Of a stretch of 64,000 bases of DNA, positions 10,555-23,900 are shown piece after piece (within the stretch, counting starts at the first letter, position 1; each line of letters starts with the position of its first letter). Source of the stretch: Apis mellifera (Eukaryota > Arthropoda > Insecta > Hymenoptera > Apidae); the NCBI RefSeq assembly GCF_003254395.2, contig NC_037644.1:13516586-13580585 (forward strand), given 5' to 3'. The notes beneath the pieces are model-generated. The model did not search any database. It was not told the origin of the DNA and saw only the letters and a list, made by a program, of their open reading frames with translations. A program made the translations under genes and the position numbers.

Positions 10555-10800
10555 TGCAGCGGACCGCAGGTGGCTGCTGCATCGTCCTGGACGGCGGTCT
10601 ACCGAGGAGAGCACGTCGTTCCGGCAGAAGCGAGTCGCTCTGGTAGTACTGACAGCCACAACGGACCTCGCGGCCGAGGCTCGACGTCGACGACGCTCGC
10701 GAGGTGCGTCCACGTTGCTCCGGCTCCATCCCCACCCCCTTCGATTCCACTTGTCCACCTCCAGTCTCCTCTTCCTCTCTGCCTACCTGATGATGTGGTG
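10555..10800 (-). other. Possible minus-strand 5' leader exon ending in a strong donor
   Basis: The donor is CAG followed by GTCAGT (exon end about 10554). The start is not determined. The only basis is the donor quality and its position about 2.1 kb upstream of the tail-anchored gene start on the same strand. A plus-strand acceptor reading at the same place (TACTGACCTGCAG) is the alternative. Confidence 0.22.
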
Positions 10801-11037
10801 GCGCGTCTGGTCTATTCACGATCGCGCCCTTTCCTCCTCCGGTTTGAACACACCGTTTTTCGTTCTTTTATGCGTGCCTTTCTTCGTTTTTCCTTTCGCG
10901 AGTTCTCTCTTGCTCTTTTGCTCTTAATGCTAAGTTACACGAACGTCGATATGCTGGCGTTGCGCGACATAATTGTCACCACACGCGTGTGTCGCGCGAA
11001 GAAAGGAATAGAAAGAGGAAGAAACCGTGAACAGGAG

Positions 11038-11044
<7 letters not shown>

Positions 11045-11084
<40 letters not shown>
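11045..11084. repeat. GA dinucleotide microsatellite
   Basis: An uninterrupted GA run of about 20 units. It creates a false RERERE frame. Confidence 0.9.
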
Positions 11085-11089
<5 letters not shown>

Positions 11090-12850
11090 GAAAGATGGTT
11101 TTCTTACAGCAGTGCAGCGACTTCTAGGTGACTCTGTACCCTCTCTGGCTCATCTACGCAATATCGTCGCGGACATCAGGATTTATTTATAGAAACATTT
11201 CGTGTCGGATGTCTATTAATTCGACCGGGCAAAATTCACCTGCACGCGCGTATCATTGTACCACCTGGCGGTCATTACACGGAGCGCCGCGCAGGCGCAG
11301 TGGAGGGAGCTTTCGGCGCGCGGGAATTTGATTTTTTTTTCGCAAGGTGCATCGAGTTCTCCAAAGGGAAGTATCACGAATATTAATAGCGTTTTATTTT
11401 TAATCTTTAAATACGTCGTAATGATATCATATTATATTTATTTATTTACAAATCTTATTAATATTCAAGATTATTTTCTTTTTTTATAAGAATTTTAATT
11501 TACATTATAATTTTGTTATCTTTATTTTAATTTCTTTATTTTAAATCTTGAAAATGACTTGTGTTAGTATAGAAAACAGAAGGGAAAAATATCGATATAA
11601 CGTCAATGAAAATTTATTATTAATATTTAAAATTATCTCTTAAATTTTATTTTAATTCTTGTTTACTTTGTCTCCGTTTAAATTTAATTTTTCAACCGAG
11701 TTTCGGAATAGGAATTTCTAGAAAAGCGTTAAAGATATTGATACATTAAATTGTAAATATATATATATATATATAGCGCTTATAAGAATCAATCTTTGAA
11801 ACTTAGAATTGTATCAAACTTAGAATTGTATTACTGTTAGAATTTTTTTAAACATTATTATTTTTTAAGAATTTTTCTGTAAGAATTTCAGAAAAATAAC
11901 AATTCCGTAGTTTTTTCTTTTTTTACTTATTTTTATCATTAGATATAAAAAATCTTTTGCAGTTACTTTTGCATTGCAAGGGATTGAAATGTGTTCAGAT
12001 GTTTATCTTGTAAATGGCAATAATATGAAACAGAATAATAAAAAAATTGCTATCTTCTTAACCCTCTACAATGCAATTCAGAAACGACTTTTACTGCATC
12101 ATCCTATTAAAATGAATCAAAAAATTATAATTATAGAGGCTTTATCTTAATTGGTCTCTACGTGATCCAGCAGGATAAATAAATGATTATTGGCAATAAT
12201 CCAAAAATATGCGCCAAATATCATTTAAAGGTTGTAAATAATAATAATAAAGTAAAATATATAATAATGTTTATTATTTACATATAATATATATATATAG
12301 ATATAATGTACGTTATAACAAATAATATATGTGTATAAAGAAATAATATTTATTGAATATTTAATTAGACAAAGAACCGATAATTTTCATTTGCTTAAAA
12401 GTTTAAAAAGTATCGAATTATAATGTTTACAATTATAAAAAAACAGAACTTGTCAAGTTAAGTTCGTCAAAGTTTTTCTTTACGAATCTATATTTTTCCT
12501 TCTGAATCTTTAAAATCAAAAATTTGGCCGATTCAAGTAGAGATCAATTAAAGTAATTTAATTGCATTGCACATAATCTACAATTTTCTTTTTGTGAAAA
12601 AAAAAAACTCTGAGTCAATAGAGGGTTAAGCAATGATCGAAAATGATTAATTTCACAAATAAGAAATAGAGCTATAAATCTTTTAAAGAAATATGGTTAT
12701 TAATACCTTCTCTTCCATTTCTTCTTTGTTTGCCAATAATGAATGCCTCGCTCTGCGTCAATCTTTCTACTCAGGTTTCTCTTGAACTGCTAATTCTGTC
12801 GGAGGGTTCTGTTGCTTTTTTTTTTTCTCTCTCTTTTCTTTGGTTTGTTT

Positions 12851-12851
<1 letters not shown>

Positions 12852-12894
<43 letters not shown>
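12852..12894. repeat. Poly(T) run of 43 bases
   Basis: Uninterrupted T homopolymer, followed by further T-rich DNA. No target duplication or element body is visible that would mark it as a retroposon tail. Confidence 0.9.
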
Positions 12895-12898
<4 letters not shown>

Positions 12899-14616
12899 AA
12901 ATTACTCAAAACTCGCATATCTTACATTTTTTTTTTCTCTCTTTCAGAATTATTAAAACGCACTTTATCCATAATATTTTACAATATATCCTTAAAATTA
13001 TTCGACAAAGCACTTCCTCCCAATTTTACATTTACATTCGTTTCCATTCGCATTCTCGTTTAAAAAAAAAAAAAAGAAAAAGAAAGGAAAAAGCGAGCAA
13101 TAGAAAATTTGGCGATTCGTCGCTAAAATCGAACGCATCCGTTTAATAAATAAATAAATAAATAAATATAGATGAAACACGAGAATCCAACAGAACCACT
13201 ACGCTACTATACCTAACGAACCAAACGAGGCGCAATAGAGACGGAACAAAACGTTTAATCGAACGGAACGCCGATTCGAAAGAGCGATCGCCATACGACG
13301 GGGCGATGAACCGAGCTTTCTCAAATTAAATCTGTTCCATGCGAGACGATCGAAATACTTTTTGCCTCCTATCCTATGTGAGAAAAATAAATAAATAAAA
13401 ATAAAGAGGAAAGAGGACGAGTAGGACAATCGTCTGCTACATTTGTTTCTCAGTTTCCATTGATCCGAGACTAAAAACGTGGTTCTCTTGGTTCTTGCTC
13501 TCGACTTGTTTCCTACGGGATAGTCCTGGCTTCCGGGTGTAAATTTTCGTTAATTTCGATCACAACCGATCCGACTCTTTTTTTAATACTGTTTGGTATA
13601 GTGTACAGAGATACAATAACAGAACGCAGAGTTTCGCAGTTGGTCAAATTAACGATCGTAAGAATGTGGAAAAATGTGGAAAGCGTGATTAGAGAGGAGA
13701 GACGGAGGATATAATAAATAACCTCTGCTCATTGAATTAGGACCGTATCTTGTTAATTAATTTTCCGATTGTATTTTTCCAATAACAAATCGAAAGAAGG
13801 AATTTTAGAGATAGTAAAAAAATTTATCAATCAATTGTTGGAATATTTTATACGCAATTGATTCTTTTATTTTGTTTATTGCAACGTTTTTTCTTTCTTT
13901 CCTTTAATTTAACAAAATTTCTAATGCACGCAACGAAGTACTTTTTTTCTTCTTAAACATCGATCAGAAAGGAAAGGAAAAAGAACTGGTACTTTTTTCT
14001 TCTTTTAATTTAAAGTTTGCTCAACTTGCTCGAAATTACTTTCTCGATTCACTCGACGGATGCAAATGTTTGAAAATGTTTCGAAGTGATTGGAAGATAT
14101 TTATAACACCCTAAGAAGTTATCTTTGGGGTAATTATTAACGATGGGGTAAGGAGAGGTTCGAGAGGCGGTAGGGTAACTGATAAATTTCTATTCGTGTA
14201 CAATTCGAGCAGTCAAAAACAATTGTAAATAATTGTAAAAAAATTCATCAAATATGGTCCTAATTCGATGGCCAGGGGCAGTAGATTTTGTTAATTCGTT
14301 TTCGAGTTAATAACGATAATATTTTTGAACATATTTTTTTCCCCTCTTCTTCTTTTTCTGGTTTACCATAGCACGAGAGAGCGAGAAAAATATTTATCTT
14401 TCTCGTACTATATACGAGCAACGATAATACAACGGTGTTTTGTAACGCGTTTCGAGACCCAGCCTCGACGATTAACGCGAAAACAATGAAAAAAGTTCGT
14501 GTAGTAATATGTTATTTGACCTTGTCCTCTCTCGAGCAGATTTTTAAAAAGAAGAATTAAAATTGCTACGATTTCATTTTGTCAGAGAAATTCATTATAG
14601 ATACACGACGAATGAA

Positions 14617-14621
<5 letters not shown>

Positions 14622-14650
<29 letters not shown>
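14622..14650. repeat. Poly(A) run of 29 bases
   Basis: Uninterrupted A homopolymer in AT-rich DNA. No adjacent retroposed coding sequence was recognised. Confidence 0.85.
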
Positions 14651-14977
14651 CACGAAGAATATCGAATCGTTGTAAAATGCTACTAATTACGCGATCTCAG
14701 TGGTACGGTGTAATGACGTTGTAACACGACAACCGCAGACTTGTATTTAGGCCAAAAGTGGCCACTTGAACCGCTACTTGGACGGGTAAGCAGTTGCACC
14801 ATTATTGGTATACAAAAACGATTATGACTCGGAAGGAGAAAGGGTCAAACACAGCGTACATATTATTATACACAGTACATTTAAAAGAACTTTTCTCATG
14901 CGTTTTCGTGTTCCCCGTCTGCTCGCGTTCGGAATTTATTTAACAGTTCTCTCTATGGTTTAACGAAACACAACTCC

Positions 14978-15008
<31 letters not shown>

Positions 15009-16100
15009 GAACAGGAATAGGAAAGATTCTTACTTGTTAATTTATAAAAAACATTATTTTCTTTTTTTTTTCTTTTGTTGTTTTTTTTTTTTTTTTACAT
15101 AATATTACACGGGGGGGATTTCGAATGCGTTTCCTACGTTTCTTCTTCACTTGAGATATACATTCGCCAATTTTTTAAGTGTAAAAATACTCGTGATACG
15201 AATCACCAAATACGCTTTTTTTTTTTTTCTTTTTTTTTTCACTCGACCACTATTTTTGTATATAACTCCTCGTCATATTTAGTCTCTTATTTAAATATGC
15301 TTAAACGTGCTCTGTTCGCTCATCGAGGACGACTCGACAATTAATTCTTCATCTATTTTTTTTTTTTCTCTTCTTCTTTTATTCTCTCCCTTTGGAAACT
15401 TCGATAACCAAACAGAGAACCAAATATCATCGATCGTAATATATATATATATTATATATATATATATCATGTATAATATCGGCAGTCCATTGCCAAATCA
15501 GCAACGAGATATAATAATAATAATAATAATAATAAAGAAACAATGGAATAAACGACGGAACGAACACCCGGGAACCATGAAGGACTACCATGAAGATCGA
15601 TCATCGTATGGTCTCTCTGACAAATATCAGGCAATATGTGATCGGGTAATAATACTCTCGTTTAACTTCACGTATGGACATTATAAACCGGCAAATATAG
15701 AATCTTCTCTGTTAATCGTCGCATCCGCGATGGGATAGGTTATTTCGTTATGCCCCATCCATCTAGAATCGCGAATTATATCCTGTTTCTTTTCTCTTTT
15801 CTTCTTTTTTTCCTTTTTACCTTCCTCTTCCTTTTTTACAAAACATAGAGAACGTGTACGGATGTGTGTTTTTCGTGTACTTGTATACGTGTACGTGTAC
15901 GCGTGTATATCCGTATAATACACGCTTAAACGCAACAATAACTCGACCAACGTTCGTCTGAGAATTTATCATTGCCATTATCCCCTCCACTCCCTCCTCG
16001 CGTTCTCGAGTCGTTGCCCCCTCTTCTTTTTTTTCCTTCCTTCGTTTTTATATCTTCTCCTCTCTTCTGTTTTCTTACAAATACTAGATTTTACATAGTA

Positions 16101-16139
<39 letters not shown>

Positions 16140-16261
16140 CACGCAAACGCGAGTTGAACTTTTTTCTTTAATTCCCTTCTCTTCGTCTCCTCTTTCTCTT
16201 CTTTCTTTTTTCTTTCTTTTCTTTATTTCACCTGTTTATTTTCGTCTTCTTCTATCTAGAC

Positions 16262-16500
16262 TTCTTCTCACCTCCCCCCCCCCCCCACCCCAGCCCAAAG
16301 CTAAACCGATCTGGCGCGCGGTGCGTAGACGCGCGAAGTCGTTCGACGCGGAATCGTCATCTCTCAATGAGAGCCACTCTCTCTCTCGTGTTCTGCCCGC
16401 TCTACTTTTTGCTTATAAATAAACGAGCCTCGCGGTTGGCGCTCTGTGACGTCGGCGGGCCACTGTGCAGAGCTGTGAACGGGAAAATGGAAATGAACGG
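16262..16500. other. Local GC-rich patch with TATA-like word
   Basis: A C-run (16267-16280) is followed by GC-rich sequence and TATAAATA near 16415. It could be a promoter or an enhancer, but no coding exon follows on either strand that I can support. Confidence 0.2.
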
Positions 16501-18369
16501 AGGAGGATAATAAAAAGCGTGAACCGGAGAGGGAGAGAAGATTGAATGGTCGAGAGTGGGGAAAAAAAAAAAAAAAAATAAAAGAAAGTAACAAAAATTG
16601 AAGAGATGAAATTAAAATAATACACGTGTTATATATTAATATAATGTGGTGGGAAAATTATATACCTGGTGTCCCATAACCGACATATTATATTATTTTC
16701 GGTGTCGAAGAAGAGGAGAATGTTTCTTTGAATATCTTTTTCAAATTTTCGCTCGTCGATCATACTCGTTCTCTCGGTTCATCTGGAAACACTACGTGCG
16801 AGAAGGAATTATATAACAATAGGGAGAAACAAACGGAGGAGATAGAAAGGGAGAATAAGTAGCGGAGAACCGATGAGAAAGAGATGTTGACTGCGTGGGA
16901 TGATTACGAGATGAGAGGGTAAAAGAGAGAGAGAGAGACAGAGAGAGAGTTGGAAAATCCACGCTTCGCGGACACATCACGAAAATAGAATCGCAAAGTC
17001 TGAGACTCGCATTCGTATAACAAAATATAACGCGCGCGCGTATGTGTACGTGTTCATGTGTATGTGTTACTGTGTAAAGGATGTCGAATACAGGTTTTTT
17101 AAGTGCATGATGGCATCGAGACGCCATTGATTCGCGGTTTTAAAATAGATCCGCAATTTGTTTTTTATTTATTAAAAAAAAAAAAAAAAAGAAACGAATT
17201 TCTCTTCAAACTTCTCTATAAGATCGATTATTTGCCGCGACTTAACTTTTCGATCTGTTTTTCTTCTATTTTTTTTTCTCCCTTTTTTTACATATCGTTA
17301 TTCTTATTTATTTTTCTTTTTCTTTAAGAGACAGAGAAGGGTGGAAAGGATGCGTGGCCTGATCGATCCGAATCGAGAATCGAACGGAAACCCGTAATAC
17401 ACCGAAAAAAGGAAAAGAAACCGAACCGAATCATTCTTAAACACGCTAAAAGCTTCTTAAAATCGTACAAAGCACCAGTGCGTACAAATTCACTCTTTCT
17501 TTCGTCTATACATGTACCGATAATCACAACATGCCTCTCTCTTTCATACGTAATAATAATTAATAATTCATCTTTTTGTTCTTTTTTTTTTCTTTTTTCT
17601 TCTTTTTTTTTTTTCTTTTTACCATCGACGCAGTGACAGAATATATCATATTCATTTTATATATATATATATATATATTTGTATATTTATATATTTATAT
17701 AATATATATATATATATATAGACTTTTTCTCTGTTTTTTTTTTTTTGTGTTTCGTTTACTAGTCCGTAGCAAAAAAACTGGCAGCGGTATGTCGCGATTA
17801 ACATAAGAACGAGTCTTAAAGGAGAACCACGAATTCACGAGAAATGTTCATTCCCTTTGTTTGTTTATTCGTTCGTCCGTTCGTTCGTTCTCCTCCTCCT
17901 GCTCCTCCTCTTCCCTCTGTGTTTACGTTTTTTTCCACGCGTTCTCTCTATCTCACGGAAAGAGACAAACGCGTCGGTTACAACCCGGCGTCGCATTGTC
18001 CTTCTTTCACCTTTACCACGACGACGAGCGAATCGGAAGACCGACGCGGCGTGAACTCGCGGACGAATCGTCGAACGACGGTGGACGACTTTTACGACGA
18101 TGAAAAGTCACGACGCCGGGTTACCCTGAGACGGCGTCGACGATATCCACAACGAATACATCGCGATATTATCGAGCGACGATACACGTGATTTCTTCCA
18201 TTTAACGTCCCTACTTTATACTCTATACTCATTCCTCTTTTCCCTTTTTTTTTTTCGTTTCTTTTTTACCTCTCTTTACTTATCCTTATCATCGTATATA
18301 TATATATATTTAAACATCCTTGTTTCTCCTTCGTTCAGACGCGGTTTAATGAGGTCTCAGTGTAACGAT

Positions 18370-18375
18370 TTTATT
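18370..18375 (-). terminator. Candidate poly(A) signal for SCAI
   Basis: TTTATT on plus reads AATAAA on minus, 100 bases past the SCAI stop. It is the first such signal downstream. Confidence 0.45.
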
Positions 18376-18474
18376 GTTGCAATTATAGTTACAGTAATCG
18401 TAATCGTAGTCGTGGGTGTACGCCGGCAACAGGGACGTGGACTCGTGGGGCGCCGGGCAGGGGAGATGCCTGGG

Positions 18475-18719
18475 TCAGGCGAGCTCGTTGCTGTCCGGAA
18501 AGTGGTCGCGGCAGTCGAGGCAGGCGGCCAGGTCGAGCACCAGGTGATGGAGGGTGGGATGCTCGAGGACCTCCGCGTCGGGCAACGGCGGATGGCAACG
18601 GGGCCTCTGCTGCCGACCCCTGAACGACCGGTGCAGATTCAACACCACGTCGCAGAACACGTAGCGCACCAGCAACAGTCGTAGGAAATCGTCGCCGAAG
18701 AATTGCAACACGCTGGTCT
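18475..18719 (-). CDS. SCAI: SCAI coding exon 4 (terminal)
   Basis: The acceptor is TCCACGCAG and the junction codon is GAG. It encodes ETSVLQFFGDDFLRLLL and ends ..HFPDSNELA with TGA at 18477-18475. The C terminus LDLAACLDCRD matches the family's LELASILDVRN. Confidence 0.93.
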
Positions 18720-20860
18720 CTGCGTGGACCGGTAAAAGCGCTCGGTCAGATCTCTCCGCTTAAGGATTTTTATTTATCTCGGGGTTTTTTTCTCTCTTTT
18801 TTTTTTTTTTGTTCTTTATGACATATGTGTGTGTGTATACGTACAGACGATTGCAAAGGTGTCTCTGTTGCGGTTGCGCGCGTGGTAATTTTTTTTTCTT
18901 CGTTTCTTTCTTCTCTTTCCTCCTCTTTGCTTTGGAGAGTTTTGTTGGTGGTGGTGGTGGTGATGGTGGTTTGAGGTTGGTGGTTTTTTTTTTTTTTTTT
19001 GGAAATTAAATTACTCTTTGAGGCTCTTCGAGGTGGAGGAATTTTTTTTTTTTTCGAAAAGTGAGATATCCTATACTGGCGTTTCACTCTCCGTAAAATT
19101 TGTTGAAATTTCGAGAAAGGAGGAGAAAGAAGAAGAAAGAGAATGAAATAAAATCGCGTAAATTTTAAATCGAACAATCTCTCATAACAGATCGATTTAC
19201 AAACGAGACACCTTTCGAACACCTTTCTGTACGCTCGTTCGTTCCGTTTCGTTTCGTTTCGGAATTTTGATCCTCTTTTTCCCGGCTCGAGCGACGATCG
19301 GGGACGTCAGTTCGCCGACTTGATCCTTCCTTTTCTTTTTTTTTTTTTTTCGTTGTTCGTTCTTTCGTAAATTTTTACGAAAGAAACTCTCACGCCCGGT
19401 AAAATAAATTTTCGCGATTTTTCAGGAATGCCCGTGATAAGTTTATCTCTCGACCTCGATGCAGAAGAAGGGTTAAGAAACTTCTCGCTGGGATTACGTA
19501 AGCGTTGATAACCCTTGTACCAGATAGAGGGGGAGGGGTGGAATCCCGCTAAGGTATCTCTCTCCCTTGGCTGAATCTTTTCGATTCTCCAAATTCAACG
19601 CCGTCCAAGTCTTATCCGCGTGAAAAACGAGCCACCCCTCCCTCTCTCTCTCTCTTCTCTGGATAATAAAATAATCAAATTTTCATCGTCAAAAAAATTT
19701 GTAAGAAGAATTTGTCAAAAGTGGAAAAGAATATGGAATTTCATTTCATCATAACCTCTCTCTTTTTTTTTTTTTTCAAATAAAAGGTATAATGATACGG
19801 TTTAGAGAAGTTCGTTTTTCGTGCGAATAATTAAGGACAGTAATATTTGAAATTATATCTACGATTTGTTTTCTCAGATATTACTATATTAATCATTGGA
19901 TCCGCCATTTTTGTGGTTAGATTCGCCATTAATCTCGGAAAAATGGCTCACTGACGTCCGCGATCCGGTCGAAAAATTCTGGGCGATGATTCCGGAGACG
20001 TGGCCGGCAAATATGCGTATTACTGTTGCTGCTGTTGTTGCGTTACTACTCGAGAACCCAGTTGTTATTTCGTGGTTTCGAAGTTTCGAATTATCTCTCC
20101 ATAGATTGGATAGCCGGGTGGATGGTTGCCCGATCGATTTTCGGTGAAACTTTCCCCGCGAAAGCGAATTAAACGTATCCGCGCAAAGCTTTGGTTAACG
20201 GCTATTACAGAGAGAAAGAGATAGACGGGGACAAAAGGGAGCCTCCCCCCCCCCCACTCGTACGTTCGAAAACTCGCACACGACATATCGCTGTCGCGGG
20301 AGGGAACAATGGAGAGCCCCTTTGTAGCCGACCCTAGATCACGCGTCTAGGAGGCGAGATTGCCGGTTCAGCGATAAACACGGGTTGGATCTAGGCCAAC
20401 TCTGTTTATCGTTCGAACGCAATTGTAAATCCCTTTCACCGCGTTTCTGGCCACCGGTGAACGAACCGAGACGATTTTCGATCACCAGAAATTACCAAGC
20501 GAGACACAACGAAGATTTTAACTATTTTGAAATAAAAGAGAAGAGAAATTTCAAAAAGACGATGCAATCAAAACCTCGAAAACTTTTTGACGTTAAAAGT
20601 ATCTAAGCTAAAGGTAAAATGATACGGTGAATATATGTTACATTTCTGTCAAAAATAATTTCGATAATCGTGAAACAAGAGATACGTTAAAAAGTTATAA
20701 TATTCGAAAATCATTTTGGCAAATCACTGGTAAAAGCAACATTCTCGTCCGCCCAAGTCGAACGATCGAATATGTAGAGACAGGCCCGAGCCAAGAAAGT
20801 TTCACCGATCTACCCATTCCCCTAACCTATCCAATTAGAAGAGAAAGACAGGCAGAGGCT

Positions 20861-20932
<72 letters not shown>

Positions 20933-23900
20933 GGAACAGAGGCCGTGTCAGGCAACAAAAACAACCGTGTCCTGGATCCTTACCGCATCTGGAGTGCGTG
21001 ACGAGCTGACAGGCCTCGATGAGGAATCGCTCGATGTAACGCTGGCACCGCTCCCAATGGTGCACGGCCAGACTGCCGATGTTGCATATAAGGCAAAACG
21101 CGGCTAGGGGGGCGTGGAGAAACAGAGTGAACAGGCTGCCGCTGTGTCGAATGTCGCGTAACGTGGGCGGCGTGTCCTGAGGCGACATCAGCACCATCAA
21201 CGGCTGGCCGAAGTAACGAGGTATCTGCTGGAATACGAAGCTGTTGTCCGAGTCGACGACCACGAACAGAGGTTTCCTCGTGAACGGGTAGAGGTCACCC
21301 GGATATAGGCAGTGCGGTTCCTTCCCACCTGTCGGCCTCTTCCCGTGCTCCGGGTCCCTCTTGCTGCACGTGGAAACGCCACCCAGGTCGTACCCCACTG
21401 CAAGATCGGAAGGTTTATCAACATCGTGCGATTCAAGTTTCGTGGCGCGGTTTCACTTAAAAAAAAACCTTTCTTTTCCTTTCCTCGTGTTTCGAATTTC
21501 CAAATTAAGAGATTCTCGTTCTAAAAGTTCGAAACTTTTCGATTTGGAGAGATTTGAAACGTGATTGTTAATAATCGTTTAGAAATTTGAATTATCGAAT
21601 TACGAAGATTAATCTTCCTCGTTCGAAAATTGAAATATACACTTTTCACGAACGACTTTAACGGGTATTTTTAAACGCGAAACGTTTAGGTTATGTTTAG
21701 GCTCGCTCTCGCGTGGTGGCGTTCCTATAAATAAAGCGGCGATCAGTTGCATCGGCCGTTCACGCGCGGCTGGCTCAAGCTTCGTTTCGAACGAACAACA
21801 ATGAGCAGAGAAGATCGTCGGACCGTGTCGCTTTTTTTTCGAGACACCGCCGCGGCTCGATCGAAATTGGACCGTTACCAAAATCGTTCCCTCTATCCTT
21901 GAAAGATTTATTTGCGCCCGGACTAGATCGCAACGCGACATTGTAATTTGTACCGCGCTTTTTTGGAACGGGAACAATTCTGCATTTAAACTCTGCCTAC
22001 TTTCCCGCGCGTCTGACCATTGCTCTCCTTTTCCACTAGAATTAACCTACATAAACAAGTCGCAAAAACAAACAAATCTATTCTCCTCTCTTCTCTTTCT
22101 TCCATCAAATTTAATTCCTCCGTATACGTACGAATAATACTTTAATCTTTAAAAACAGATTCGTAAGCTTTCCTTTCTTTTTCTTCTTTCTTTCTTTTTT
22201 TTTTTTAACAGCTAAGACTAAAAGCAGAGATTTGCTGGAAAGGGAGGGGAGAAGAAACATGGCCAGAGGGGTTTCTTCGATATCGACGCGTCGCCGCGTA
22301 TTTCGATATTGATTGCAAACTTAGAATCCAGCGGGCCGACTGGTTGGAATCTCTACCGCGGAGTGACCTTGGCACGGATGCGCTACTCTACTTTCGTTGA
22401 AAGACCGTTTTCGCCTTCTCGGCCGGCGCGGTAACCCCGCCGCGCTCTGAATAGCGGCTTCCGAGCGTTCCTTTGGTGGTCAGCTCGCTGAATTTTTCAA
22501 CATCGTCGACCTTCGGTCTCGAGCCCAATTTTTTGTTTCTTCTTCCTACTTCCCTTTCTTCTTTTTCTCTTCTTTCGCTCTTTTAGAGCCGCTTTACGCG
22601 TTACATTCAGCGAACGTTATATATACTTAGAGTGTATATACTTGCGCTATAGAAGAAGAGAAAAGAGAGAGAGAAATTGGTCGATGATTGGACAGAAATT
22701 GCAAGTCAAAATATAGAGTGTGGAAAAGAGCGGTTCGCTCGAATACAGTGGGTGGCCAAGTCTCGATAGCGTATTTCCCTGATTTCGACGAAAACGGGTC
22801 ACGTGAAGATTGTGAAGAGTTAGTTTTTCTATCTATCGATTTCTAAATATTATTATATTACGAAATATTTCTTTTTACTTTTCTCTTAATACTTTCTCTT
22901 AATACTTTTTTCCGATATAAAAAGAAAGATTATCAAAATGCAAATAACGCAAATAATTCCTAGAAAGAGGAACTATTTTTATTATTAATCATTATTTCAA
23001 TCAAGGAAAAAACTAGCCAGAAGGATGTAAAACTTTTACGATACGCCATCAAAATTTTTTTATCACCGATTTGGTCACTGATAATATATATGTATATATA
23101 TATATATATATATACACGCCTATCTACATGCGACATCGATAAATATCGAATATACATACACATAAACATAATACAACGAAAGACATCGAAAGCGTTGCGC
23201 AACGAATTCTCGTCGTTTAAAACGTTAAACGAATAATTAATTAAATCGGAATGACGATTATGTTATATAGATCGAAACATGATGGTTTGTCAACGGTGGA
23301 GACGCATGGAATATTAGGAAACTATCCAAACGGGCTGAATTTTCTATTTAGTTAATTCAACGGGCACCGCTATAAAGGGTCATGGTCGTGTGCATCTCGC
23401 GAGACTCTTGAGATGTCTTCTTTCGATCCGCATAAAACTTTCATGAGGATGGGCACTAATTAAAGACAAGGAAAGAGAGAGAGAGAGAGAGAGAGAAGGT
23501 GGCGTGTGTTCTTTCTGCTACACTCGAGTTGTGGTATCTTCTACTGATCTTTTCGCGAATCCAATTAAAGATGTTGATTTTGAAGAAGAAAAAGATCCTG
23601 TGTGGAATTTTTTTTCGTGGAACAATGAACAATATTTCCAGGTGTTAACGAAGGGAAGTTATTTTTAGATATAATTCAATTACCCTGAGTGAATTAGGAA
23701 GAGCCAGTTTGTTAAATTCGTAGAATTGTTGGTAGTTTTATAAAAAATACTTTTAAATACTTAAAATAGTCATCACCAAGCTTCTAATTCTATAAGCTTT
23801 CTATTCTAGCCAATTATTAGCTCTGACTAACGTAAAGCAATACGTATTCTAATCTCCGTGCGTAATATAAATCGTATTTATTTATCTCCTTTCGTATCGT

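Larger units (their letters stand above)
10080..11340. other. GC-richer island, possible leader exon or promoter
   Basis: This stretch has clearly higher GC than its surroundings. On the minus strand it contains a near-consensus splice donor, GCTGCAG then GTCAGTAAC (exon end at 10554), preceded by about 250 bases without strong repeats. That fits a 5' non-coding exon feeding the gene at 8436. Several frames are open on both strands, as expected for GC-rich DNA, and none has a convincing protein. A GA microsatellite lies at 11045-11084. Confidence 0.35.
11341..18474. other. AT-rich non-coding interval between the tail-anchored gene region and SCAI
   Basis: No supported coding sequence. It contains TA runs (for example 11757-11775, 14986-15007, 16107-16131), a 43-base T run at 12852-12894, a 29-base A run at 14622-14650, and many T-rich tracts between 15 and 18.3 kb. 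A CpG-richer patch at 17960-18190 lies just past the SCAI 3' end and may belong to its 3' UTR if transcription runs past the first poly(A) signal. Confidence 0.5.

Noticed and set aside
10414..11127. 237-codon plus-strand frame
   Set aside because: It runs through GC-rich DNA and ends in a GA microsatellite giving RERERE; it has no recognisable domain or flanking splice sites.
16364..16625. Overlapping minus-strand frames near 16.4-16.6 kb
   Set aside because: Phenylalanine- and serine-rich readings of an A/G tract; no splice support.
16660..16700. GGTGTCCCATAACCG word resembling a mariner-type terminus
   Set aside because: Only a short match; no second terminus, TA target duplication or transposase fragment nearby.
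17844..18191. 115-codon plus-strand frame in the CpG-rich patch beyond SCAI
   Set aside because: Serine/arginine-rich by composition, with no family match. It more likely lies in the SCAI 3' flank.
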